NCBI GenBank assembly: GCA_003313425.1
Contig: NHZP01000007.1
Span: 186,001-250,000, forward strand
Direction of reading: 5' to 3'
From: Pseudopyrenochaeta lycopersici
Lineage: Eukaryota > Ascomycota > Dothideomycetes > Pleosporales > Pseudopyrenochaetaceae
DNA: 64,000 bases
Notes under the pieces: model-generated
The model's input: the letters and a program-made list of their open reading frames with translations, nothing else
Database searches by the model: none
What the model was told of the DNA's origin: nothing
Shown: in pieces, positions 52,873 to 64,000 of the stretch
Position numbering within the stretch: the first letter of the stretch is position 1
Layout of the letters: each line of letters opens with the position of its first letter
Translations under genes and position numbers: made by a program

Positions 52873-55800
52873 TGTTGAAGCTTGTTCTGAAGTCGCAAAT
52901 GAGGTTCGATCTGTATAGAAGATGAGAAATTTACAATGCAAGAAGTGGAAAAGAAAGTGAAATTGAAATGTCTTTATCACGTCAAACAAACGGGCGACCG
53001 GCCGAACCCGCAGTGAATTCACGCAATTGGAGACCTTTGAAGCATCGAATTCTTTTAGCGCGAATGACGTGCTGCTAGGATCTCTGCAGGGCGCCGTCTA
53101 AACTACGGGTAAGGCTGAGCAAATGAGACCTTCAACTCTTCCTTTACGATAGTGTACGGTGCCACGAAGAACTCTACATATCTATTGTGGCATGGCTAGT
53201 CCAAGAGGTTTACTAGGATATTCTCTGATCTTGACCTGAATTGTGCAAGACGAGGCTGTCCGAGTGATTAGAGATCGATGCACCCGCACGTTCTATTTTC
53301 CTTTCGTCTCCTTTCTTCATAAAAATGATGAATTTTCCGAACCTGTCAGTCTTCAAACAAGGAAGCAAGTGATAATCGTTCGAGATGTATGACGATCAGA
53401 AGATAAAGTTATTTGGTTGACAGAACGCATCACGCAGTCAAGCTGTGCCTCCAATTATCCAATCGCCCATATCTACTTAACGAACACTATCAGGCATACT
53501 CTCTATCCTGTCTACTGATTTTCTAATCCCTTTTGCGTGTATATATTGCGTTGTTCACTTCCGGAAGCAATCATGATGCAACCCAAGTGCCGAACAAGTA
53601 AAGGCATAATAAAAAAGAGGAAAGTATTCTGTTAAACAAAAACTCAGACCAGACAGGGAGTTGTAGATTGGTATTGAGTACTTTTCCAATGTTGAAAAGC
53701 GGATGAACTCCTAGAACAAATCTTTGCCACAAGTGGGGCTCCTTCATTCCACCTGACTCTGATACATAATTCAGAGCTGCAGCAAGACACCTACCTTGGG
53801 CCTGGATTCAAAATCAACAATCCAACATATAGAAACATTGATTCAACACACCATATTCAAAGTGCTATGAATATGTGCCTGAAAATAGTGGCAGGATTCG
53901 CTTACAAGGCGCATTGCCATTCCTAACGTTTTAGGAGTTCTTATGCAATAGCGCTCACATTATACCATCCAGTACGACTCGTAGTGCATTCTTTTTGTCA
54001 GCCACGATCCACCGGTAGCGGATCCTGCAGCAAGGCGTAGCGTCGATCTGGAGTTCTGAAGTGACGATTGCATTACCGTTCGCATGAAAACGTGGCGAGG
54101 GATTTTTGTTCCTTCGAGTTCCAGAAATGTCAAATGTCACGGACAGGGTGCACGAGTGATCGGCGTTGATGATTTGAGTAGTTTTTTTGTGTGAAACAGC
54201 GACAGTAAAGGGAAAGAATGGTGATGAATTGATGACGCGAGATGGAAACGACAGGTGAATTGGAAAATTTTCAGCAGGCGCAAGCTGACATTGGAAGTAG
54301 TAGCTTTGACGAAGGTTTAAGGTTTTGGATTGCAACTGCGGCTTTGATGCAATTGAATCGCTACAACGCAATACTACCACAATTGCAACCTATCCGAAAA
54401 GCAAGAAGACTCTTGAGCGATACCTTCCTATTTTTACAGATCGAAAATGTTTCTGCGTTCTGTGCTAAAGCAAGAGTACGCGTCCATCATGCAGTGCGAG
54501 CTAGCGCCATGTAACGGTACGCGCGCGGGCGTAGACCAGGTTTCCTTGCCAGTCTCACACTTCTAAATCGACGTCGAGTCTACGATACATTCAAAACGGC
54601 TCTCAACGCAATGAAGAGACGAGAAGGTCAGGAAGATGTTGTGAAAAGCCCGTTCTGAGACAGTAAATATGCACACTGAGATGTGTTGAAAAGGCACCAG
54701 TACGAAAGGTTCAGAGTTGATGCAGCCACTGACCCATAGCGGAAGTTAATTGATGAGCGCGCGCGTAGGACGGCTCTCTTTGGTGAAAGATAATATGCAG
54801 TAGGCCACTGTGAATTTCGGATAGCCGCGGATGACGGTTTACCAACCATTCTCTCACGATTGTGTATGGTGATCGTTGTGCCGCAGATGACGAGCCCTAA
54901 ATTGTGGGTTGAAAAGTGAGTGGATGTTTGGCTAATGCACTACAAAAGTCTGTTCTGGAAGTTTGGCTGTGCTTCTTCGATATTAGCGAGTTTGATGACT
55001 GTAGCGCCGTTTCGAATGCTCTAAGAAAGCGTAGGATTTGTTCTTTGTTGGACGCCTCGAGTCGGTATGTCGCGGGCTGCTTCCCTCACCATACTATTGC
55101 AAGGGATTTGGGTACCAGTGAACGCCAAGAAAGCCGGAATCGTTGGTCTCCTCGGTTACTAAATGCATCGAGATCATGGCGCTCTCGTGAGCCGTCGGTG
55201 CAAAATTTAGGAGACCGTTAACCGATTAGGTTCAGGGTGGCCCGATGGTTTCTTGCCGGATGAAGAACGGCTTGAAACTTGAAAATCTACTAGTAGTTGG
55301 ATGTCAGATGCAGACTAACACCGGCGAGTGACTTGACTCGGCTTTTGCATATGCACGGCAAATAAGGTTTGACTCCGGAGCCGTACGTTCACGAACTGCT
55401 ATTTGCGAGACGCTTGTTATCTAGACGTTTGAAAAGGTACATAGGTACAAGGTACTTTGCAAAGCCTAGCAGGTCACACGGTGAGACCCCGCAATTCATC
55501 GTATTACTGATGTGGGCGAGAAGATTGTAGAGTGATCCGGGCCAGGATTTTGCAGTTGGTAGGGAGGGGGGATTGCCCGGATAAACAGGCTCTAGGGGAT
55601 CTGCTCCTGGATTCCTGATGCTGAGACATCATTGGGCCAGGGTACGCATGACACCACAGTACTGTGGCTTGGGAACTGGAATGCAAGGCGTTTGTGGCAT
55701 TTCACAAGCGTCAGATCTGTAGCGAGCAGTGACGTTTCAGCGCGGATCTTGCATGGCAAGAAGGAGGACAGAAGCTTCTAGCTCCTGTGCCAAATATGTT

Positions 55801-58380
55801 CTCTGTGTTAGAATCGCAGTCACAGTTGTTTGGTGTCAACGGCGTCGCTGCTCTCACGGAGGCTGCAGCTTCCCTTGATGATGACTGGCAGTCCATTTGA
55901 TGACTAACTTGATCCATGGTTGGAGAACGTGGAGGGAGAGAGGATAGAAACCATGTGATGTTATGCATATCGGTCCTTCCCGCGTCGCCTCTTTGAGTTT
56001 GGATGGCTATAGCAGACGTCTGATATTACCCGAAGGCTGTCATCAGTAGCCTCTCGTTTAAAACTGCTCCACCATGGTGATACTTCAGTCTTACACGCTT
56101 GATGTACGTGCCAAAGAGCAGTGGTGCATCCACGAGAAAAACTTGGAAGCAGCTCAGTGCTGGCTTGCGGGAGCGGCCCTCCGTGGTCAATGTAGCAGGT
56201 CTCTCCTTCCGTCTTCCGTGTCTGCTCAGAGTCACGACACTTACAGGGTTGGCGTGGGCGAGTAGATCATTGTTGGAGGTGAGGCGTAAGTGGGCTTTGA
56301 TATTACAAGATTTTGGTGGGGACGTCGTTGCGATGAGGCTCAGCAATTCGTCATTGTGTCTCAAGTTTTGGAATGCCTGGATGGTATATTGGAAACACGC
56401 TCTTGTTCGTGCGGAATTGTGCCGCAGAAGTAGTGACATTCCAAAAGATAAAATAAAATAAAATTGAATCATTGCCGCCCCACGGCTTAAGCAAAATCAC
56501 ATCACGAAGCTCTTTTCTCTTGCGGAAAGTGACTTGAGCGATGGTGTATATCTTTCGTACTTGCGTTAGAGGTGATCTTCAACGTGGACTACAATCTATG
56601 GCTCAAATAGAGTTTGTAAGCAACCCGATAGCCGTCAGCCAAGTGCACATCTCAGCCGAGAGTGGCTTTTTCCAGCTGCGCGGCCTGCTATTCTGATTTG
56701 CCGACACACGCATGATGGATAATTAGTAGTGACGTTAAGATGCGACTTTTGGCCGTGACCAATCATAGGAACACATATAGTGGATTAAGTGTAGAAAGCC
56801 AAACTGGAGCACTGGATCTGGCAATGCGAGATGCGGCCCAGGCAGAGACGAAGCTCGGACTTTTGCAGCTGATGTACACGGACAATTGGCGGCCAACAGC
56901 TACGCCGCTCGTATAGTACAGGCAGACTTTGGCGAAAGGTCTGGTACGTGGCGTGATGTGTGAATGTCAATACCCACGGTTACAAAAAAGGGGGCCGTAC
57001 GCCACAAGCACAATGGCGTTCGGCAGGATCCTCAGGGAACGGGAAACGTGGTGAGGGTTGATCATGTCTGCAGTCAGGTGTGGCTTCATGCATAGGAGCA
57101 GGGTCATGGGCGGCGGCACTTGCAAGTTGGACAATAGCTAGCGATGGAGGCCTTGCGGAGAAGCCCCTCCTTGGAGCCATGTTTGGAGCAATGTCGGCTT
57201 GGCGGGTCAGGAGAAGGACGGGCAAGATTGACGGTGCTGAAACACGCCATGAAGAGATTCCCGGGGGCTGGCGAACGACGCGAGTCGAAGGTGCCGCAAT
57301 ACATGCCTTCAGCTGTCATGTTGCGGGTAGCCGGGTAGCGCAGCTGGCGAGCATGGGAAAGAAGGATCATCGCGATGCACTCGGGCTACTTGCAGCGGCG
57401 GACACAGGGCCGATGGGGTTGTGAGGCTGCCAATGAACGGTTGGCAACGCGTTTGCGGAGTGTGCCATGGTGGATGTCTAATGAGCAGAGGCGTGTCGAG
57501 CCAGGTTGGGCTAGGACACGGCGTGCACGACGGACCATTGTTGGTGAGCGTGGCTACTGGTGCTAGAAGGCGTTAAGAGGGCGGAGGTATATGCGAGCAA
57601 ATCAGGGCGAGGCCGGCGAAAACAAAGTTCAGCAGGACGTTGGTGAGGCGACGGTAGAGAAACGTTCACACATGCACTTGGGCCATAGCGTGGTGGGACT
57701 GAGGGGCTGTTCGCGAGTGAAGGGCTCGTCGAGGGTGCAGCAAGCAGGAACAAGCAAGCATGGCCTGCAGCAGGGCAGGAGAAGCGCGAGGAGCACAACG
57801 GCTGTTGCAGCCCAAAAGTAGCGATAGCGGACGCCGCCGTGTGGGCATTTTGGACGCTTTGGACCGTGGACGCGCATCCTGGGCGCCAGCGCCTGCGGCC
57901 GAGGCAGCCACGCAGGGTCCCAGGCTTCGGGGCACCAGAGACTCGCCTTTTTGTGCGCATGGCTGGAGTTGCAGGGGCGGCTTGCGCCCGGGCCTCCTTT
58001 CGCAGAAGGGCTGCCCCTGGGGCCGACCATCATAGGCTAGGGGGGCATTCGTCGCGCTGGCTACCCGCTGCGACCTCTTGACTTTCCCGCCCGCGTTTGC
58101 GCAGAAATTGTTCCTTATTAGCGATCCGTCGACGCTGGTTTGGGCTTGGACTTGAACCTCGACCTGGCCTTGACCTTCACCTCGACTTGCCGCCGTTCGC
58201 ATCGCGCGCCCTCTGCATCCACGCTAACTCGCTCGCGAATGCAGACCAGGGCATCTTCAACCGCCAATATATCTTCTGCCGGCTCGACCCTCTATCCTGC
58301 CACATAACAATCCCACCACACCACCGCGCCAGACGGCGCACCATCTCTCTGCATCCCACGGCGCTGCCGTAGCCGCACAC
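52873..58380. other. Gene-poor stretch between divergent MET14 and kinesin (5.5 kb)
   Basis: The longest unexplained region. 52,900-56,500 is moderately AT-rich with only short, domain-less frames (largest on minus at 56026-56472). 57,000-58,200 turns GC-rich and yields overlapping open frames on several frames of both strands, the pattern of composition rather than coding. A TAAAA repeat sits at 56449-56464. Near 58145-58189, just before the kinesin start, is a degenerate 'CTTGGACTTGAACCTCGACC'-type tandem. It could hold long kinesin 5' sequences, a non-coding RNA or an undetected spliced gene. Confidence 0.45.
56449..56464. repeat. TAAAA microsatellite (three units)
   Basis: Three tandem TAAAA units plus a T in otherwise unannotated DNA. 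Confidence 0.75.
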
Positions 58381-61300
58381 ATGGCCGCCTCACCTCCCAC
58401 ATCGCCTGCGCATGGCGTCCCGCGGCCCATGAGCGCCATGATCCGCCCAAACCGCAGCTCCAGTCGCCTGAGCATGAGCGGCAAACTCGGCGGAGGAAGC
58501 AGGGCCAGTGACGAGGACAGCAAGACGGCTGTGAAAGTCGGTACGTGCCCACTCCAACCTGCCCTCCCCGCTGCCACAACAGTGCCCCTAACCACAGTAA
58601 TCACCCAGCTGTCCGCGTACGCCCTCCACTGAAGGCCGGCGAACCGGGCTACGAGCTCATCCCCCAGCGATTCCGCGGTGCCACATGTCACGTCACGTCC
58701 CCTTCAAGTCTGGCTGTCGACGCCTCGGGCGGCAGGAAGGTCTTTGTATTCGACCGCGTCTTCGGCGAGGACATTGAGCAGGAAGGCGTCTTTGAGTACG
58801 TCACCGACAGCATCAACTCGTTTGTCCAGGGCTACAATGTCTCTGTCCTCGCATACGGCCAGTCTGGCGCTGGAAAGTCGTATACAATGGGCACTACTGG
58901 CCCTCGTGAGCAGGGAGACGCCGATATCATGGGTATGTCCAAATACAGAAGGAGCGGCCTGCTCCAGGTACTTCACACGCTGACTTGCTCCGCCAGGCAT
59001 AATTCCCCGTGCTGCGGCACTGCTCTTTGAGAAGCTCGAAGGGCCGAGCAATCGAGCCTCCGGTTCAGGCATACGTGCGCCAACCCGCTTATCAGGCTTG
59101 CACAACCTCTCAGCAAAGTCGTTAGCCAGCAGGAACTGGCAACTGAGGGCCACTTATGTTGAGATTTACAATGAGCAACTGCGCGATCTTCTGCTCCCCG
59201 AAACCACACCCCAAAACGAGCGCCCTGTTGTCAACATTCGCGAAGACCGCGACGGTCGCATTTTGCTCACAGGCCTTACGCAAATGGCAATCAATTCCAT
59301 CGATGATCTCCTCAGCGCGCTCAACTTTGGATCTGCCATTCGCCAAACAGACGCGACTGCAGTGAACGCCAAGTCCTCGCGTTCCCATGCTGTGTTTAGT
59401 CTCAACCTGGTGCAGAAGAAGACTTCCTCGGCGCCCCTCACAAACCGCGAGAAGCGTAGGTCGGTCCCCATCGAGATGATGTCCGGCTCGAGCGACAGCT
59501 GGGTCACGGTAGACAGCAAACTACATTTTGTCGATTTGGCAGGCAGCGAACGACTGAAGAATACCCAGGCGCAGGGCGAGAGGGCCAAGGAGGGAATTTC
59601 CATCAATGCTGGATTGGCAAGCTTGGGCAAAGTAATTTCACAACTGTCGGCTCGCTCGCAAGGAGGCTACGTCTCGTATCGCGACTCCAGGCTCACGCGC
59701 CTTTTGCAAGACTCTCTAGGCGGCAATGCCATCACCTATATGATTGCTTGCGTCAATCCGGCCGAATTCCATCTCAGCGAAACGCTGAACACTGTTCAGT
59801 ATGCACAACGTGCTCGCGCAATCCAAGTTAAGCCGCAGATTCAACAAGTCCATGACGACAGTGATAAGCAAGCCGCCATTGAGCGATTACGGGCCGAAGT
59901 CAACTTTCTCAGGGACCAGATCCGGCTATCAGAGCGCACGGATCGGAAGAAGGCGAGCCCCCAAGAACGTGTCGAACGGCAACAGGAGCGCGAGATGGAG
60001 CTCCAGAACCAGCTCCTTGATATTCAGGAAAATTACAACGCGCTCAGTACCCGTCACGCCAAGCTCATTTCCGAAATCACCAAAGCACGGGACAATGAGT
60101 CAGCTGAAACGCCCATGCTCAAGGACGCTATCGGCGATTCTGCGCTGGAGCGGTTGAAGCGGTCGAATTCTTTTGCCGAAGCCGTCGAATCAGTGGTGCT
60201 CGAATACGAGAAGACTATTCAGACGCTCGAGTCTTCGCTAACAACCACACGGGGCACATTATCGGCTAATGAGAGTGACCTGCTGGAGAAAGAAACACGC
60301 ATTGCTATCTTGGAAAGCCATAATCAGCAGCTTCAAGCGCGCATCCAGAAAGCAATTGATCGTGACGCTAATAATGAAGAGTACGTCAAATCGCTGGAAC
60401 GCCAAGTCGACAGTTCCACCAATGGTATTGAAAGGAACGACACTACCATTTCTGATTTGCGCGAGAAGTTGCAAAAGGCTCGCGAAAATGAATCGAGTTG
60501 TGAGGAGTACATTTCAACCTTGGAGGAACGTCTTGCAGAGAATGAGCAGGAGGTTGAAATCATGACCCGAGAGATTGACCGATTGAAGCATGTGGTTGAA
60601 AGACAGCGGAGCGTTGGTAAGCTCGACAATCTTCTCTACGAACTCGATACCATGCGGCAGGCCGACGCCAAAGCTGAAGAGGTTGTCGTAAATGGCCATG
60701 GCCACAGTCATTCAAAGTCCAACAGTGATCCTTTCATTGAGAAGCGGCCTCAAATAGAGCGACGAGTGACTGGTGAGAACGGACATCAATTCAACACCAC
60801 CGTGGACGCTATTGCAGAAGAGCCTGATACCGAGCGCTCTCAAACAGACGGCGTAGAGAAAACCAGCAAAGACGGCACTGAAGAGCAGGATGATGACTCG
60901 CAGACTGAGGCTACACCTAAGAAGCAGCTATTGCCAGTAAATGCCGTGGACGAGCCCTCGAGTCCTGCGCAGTCTCGATTTGTCCACGACAAACTCGATT
61001 CAGTAACTCAAGAACTCTTCGACCTGCGAGTGGAGCATGAGGGTACGCTCCAAGATTATGAGAAACTCGCAAGCAAGTATCACGAAGCTCTGCGAACGCT
61101 GGCCGCTCTCCAAGATACTGTCGATGAGGCTCGTCATCGCGGTGCCTCGATCAGTTCATCTCGACCGACATCTTTCTTGGAAAATGGAGAGTTAAACGGG
61201 CTCAAGGCCGAGGATCGATTGCCATCATCCTCTCGTACATTATCTGCAGAACTCTCCTCAGCGGAATCTGGTAATGCCAACTTGCCAGAAGACGAGACAG

Positions 61301-63767
61301 AAGTTGGCAATGAGGAGAGCCAGACACGGCGATCGTCGATTGACTCCACAGCGCAGGATCAGCCCCTACCAGATGCCGTCTTGATCCAAGAGCTGAAGGC
61401 TTTGAAATTGTTGCACGCCGAAAAAGAGGAACGCTTAACTGAACTTCACCACACCTACTCAGAGCTGCAAGAAGAACACCAAGACGCGCTGGACTATGTG
61501 GAAGAACTCAAGTCTGAGATCACGAAAGCTCAAATGACCCGTCCAGTATCGCCTTCAGTACACATGATACGTCGGAAATCCAGTCAAGCAGTCCTCGCCA
61601 ATGACCGCTCCAATCGCGCGTTTGCCTCTCTCCGCAACATGGCTTTGGAGACATTCGAAGAGGAGCCTGACTCGGTGCAAAACTTCGAGCTCAACCTGAA
61701 TACAATCATGTCAGAGCTACATATGAGGTCTGAGAGAGTGCAGGAATTGGAGGCCGAGGTCGCGTCTGTCCGCAAAGAGATGGAAGGCAAGATGACGTTG
61801 ATTAGTGGTCTGACTAAGGAGCGCTCAAGTTTGAAAGCGGGATCACCCCTCGACATCTCAATTGTTGCCACCATGCAGGATCAGATGAAGCAGAATGAGG
61901 ATCGTATTAAGGAGCTGATGGATTCACACACTCAACGGGAGCAAGCACTTCAGGAGCAAATTGCGACTCTCAAGACTACTGTCCAGACTCCCGTGTCGCT
62001 TGGGGATCCCATGTCTCCACGAGAAGTTTCTCATGCACGAACAATTTCGGACACTTCAACCGATGCCACTGACGACGACAACAGTCGCGCCGCTCAGCTC
62101 ACCAAGCTTAGCGACGAGGCAGCGCATTGGCAATCGAAACACTTGGAGGTCATCGAAGCCACCAAAGCGTCCGAAAAGCGACACCTCGATACCGTTCGGG
62201 ACCTCGAGTCAGCAAAGACTCAACTTGAAGCAAGTCATGCCTCCCGTTTGGCCGAATTGGAGCAGTCTAAGGGTGCGGAAGCCGAAATTGCTCTGGAGCA
62301 AGAACGGGCGAAGCATGCCACCCTCGTTGCTTCTCTGCAGAGTCAGGTTGACGAACACAGAGCTACCGCTGTGAACAATGCTGCGCGCCTCGCAGAGCTT
62401 GAAGGCTCTCATGCAAACATCATCAAACAGGTGGAGGAGAATGCAGAAGCACGGGCACTCACTGAGAAGGAACTCGAAACTCATAGGTCGCTCGTGTCGA
62501 ACTTGGAGAAGCAGATTGAGGAGCACAAGTCCGCTATCGACTATCACCAACAGGGTATGGACTCTTTGCAAAAGTCACATGCCGCTGAACTTGAGAAGCT
62601 GTCCTCTGAGCTTACAACGCATCAAAATTCTGCGACTTTGTTGCAGGCTGATCTCACAAAGGCAAAGACCGATGTGGATACTCTCCTCAAGGGCATTGCT
62701 ACCGCTTTGGGCCAAGAGACCGACTTTGACACAGTGCATTCTCACATAGAGTCCTTAGTCCAGGAGAGGAAGTCCATTTCAACACAAATGGAACAGGCCA
62801 TTAACGATCTTAGGGTTGCAAGGCAGGAGCTTTCTGATGCTACAAACACCATTAGTACTCTCAAAGGAAATCTGAAGGAGTTCGAGCTCATCAACGCGGA
62901 GACTCTGAAAGAGCTGGAGAAAGTTAGCGAGAAGGAGCTCAAGAGCTCTCGACTTGTCCAAGAGCTTGAAGACCAGCTCAACCAGAACTGGGATCAGCAC
63001 GAGGCTGCCAACAATCGCTTGTCTGCTCTTCAGACCGAACGCTCTCGTGAGTTGCAAGATGCTATTGTTCACGGGGAGAATTTCGAAAAGGAAGTCCAAG
63101 AGTCTCGCATCAAGATTGCGCTTTTGGAGGTAAGCTCGTGCTCGCTCTCTCCTATATTTAATCCGACTAACATGCACAGTCTCAACTCTTGGATGCAAAG
63201 CGAAACTCGGCTCGCGCTTCCATCGATCCTCGGGAAGATCTTCAGAGATCCAATTCCAACAATTCAAATGCTCGCAAGAGTACCTCACATACTTCCTTGC
63301 CCTCACCACCACCTGCCATTCCTCTTCCGCCACTGCCTCCTGGCAGCCCTCCACCCCAGGCTACTGCACCTTCACCTCCTACGTCACGTCATCAAAGCAA
63401 AGATATCGCACATGCTCAGCTCGTCGAAGACCAAGAGGCTCGCATTCGCACTATCGAGAAACATCTTTTCGCTGAGAAGCAATTGACTGCTACCCTCGAG
63501 GATGCGTTGACGGACCTCGAGGCCTCTAGCACGAAGACCAAGACGGACTTGGACCAATTCAGAAAGAAGTGCGCAGGCTTGGAGGAAGAGCTCAGCGTTA
63601 TGCGCAAAGAGCGCAGCGTAGCACGACACTCGCTTCAAGCCGTCGAAGAAGAGCGCAATGCTCGTCTGCGCGTGGAAGCTGAGCGCGCACACCTCGAGGC
63701 CCGCATGGCGGCCCTCAACAACGCCAATAAGAAGGGCAAGAAGAAAGGCACCTTGAACTGCTTCTAA
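58381..63767 (+). CDS. Kinesin-4-like (KIF4 type) motor protein
   Basis: Four exons: 58381-58540, 58609-58932, 58997-63129 and 63180-63767; 1734 residues. The motor is N-terminal: Ser-rich leader, then 'AVRVRPPLKAGEPGYELIPQ' (from residue 54), P-loop GQSGAGKS at 137-144, 'YVEIYNEQLRDLLLPETTPQ', switch I 'NAKSSRSHAVF', switch II 'VDLAGSE' and the neck 'LNTVQYAQRARAI'. The stalk (about residues 460-1700) is mostly coiled coil with acidic and Ser-rich breaks. A Pro-rich segment ('SLPSPPPAIPLPPLPPGSPP') lies just after the last intron, before a final coiled coil and a Lys-rich end (KKGKKKGTLNCF). Kinesin-4 motors organise spindle midzones and chromosome arms in animals; the fungal role is less defined. 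Motor assignment is sure; subfamily is likely. Confidence 0.9.
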
Positions 63768-64000
63768 GCCCATTTCTTCTCATACATCCATCCATACACA
63801 CTTTACATTCTTGTATCTTCTTTGCCACCTGCTTCTACCGGCGCAACTGGAAAAAGATGTTACATACCCTCGAGACATCGGACGTTATTCCGTCACTGCC
63901 GACTTTAGAGCCGATTTTAGTTCATTTCTTTTCGACATGTGTTTACGGTTCACACGATTTGCAATGCTTGGCCTCCGCACATCTGGCACGCACGTACATT

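Noticed and set aside
57511..58202. Overlapping minus-strand frames of 134-178 codons
   Set aside because: Several frames on both strands are open together, which reflects GC-rich composition; none has a domain.
1..64000. CRISPR arrays, bacterial operons, transposons or rRNA
   Set aside because: No regularly spaced direct repeats, transposase or reverse-transcriptase motifs, terminal repeats or rRNA sequence were seen.

Overview
The window is nuclear DNA from a filamentous ascomycete (Pezizomycotina; a Dothideomycetes-like fungus is my guess, not demonstrated). The reasons are dense protein-coding genes on both strands, introns mostly of 45-60 bases with GT..AG ends and CTAAC/CTAAT-like branch sites, fungal-type proteins (HeLo-like STAND-associated domain, Zn2Cys6 regulator, fungal SCAP, MEP ammonium permease), and no bacterial or organellar features. 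I rebuilt 21 protein-coding genes; most are spliced, and I chose splice sites by requiring frame continuity and recognisable family sequence across each junction.

Layout. 1-5,900 is an accessory block: the 3' part of an NB-ARC/TPR (NLR-like) receptor with a predicted C-terminal membrane anchor, a very small Cys-rich ORF, and a convergent HeLo-like protein whose tail holds two related amyloid-like repeats. 5,900-22,050 is a housekeeping block: SWT21/WRAP53-type WD protein, PET8 (mitochondrial SAM carrier), WDR48/UAF1-type deubiquitinase cofactor, SCAP (sterol-sensing SREBP escort), ACL4 and GIR2 (divergent, ribosome and translation related), a LYR-motif mitochondrial protein, and MMS2 (ubiquitin E2 variant). 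22,489-29,651 carries MON2 (Golgi/endosome trafficking) and the CK2 beta subunit. 30,277-37,563 carries a Zn2Cys6 transcription factor, a Baeyer-Villiger-type flavin monooxygenase and TFB4 (TFIIH p34). 39,811-52,872 carries a Mep2-type ammonium permease, a DENN/coiled-coil protein, BCD1 (box C/D snoRNP assembly), an FMN-reductase-like protein with an added zinc ribbon, and MET14 (APS kinase). After a 5.5 kb stretch with no gene I can support, 58,381-63,767 encodes a kinesin-4-like motor.

How they relate. Most genes are independent core functions. Links worth noting: ACL4 and GIR2 share a 161-base intergenic promoter region; WDR48 and MMS2 both belong to ubiquitin pathways, Mms2 in post-replication repair; PET8 and MET14 both feed sulfur/SAM metabolism. 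The left edge is the most unusual part: an NLR-like receptor beside a HeLo-like protein with paired C-terminal repeats resembles the receptor/effector gene pairs of fungal amyloid-signalling cell-death systems. The pairing is inference, because the receptor N-terminus lies outside the window.
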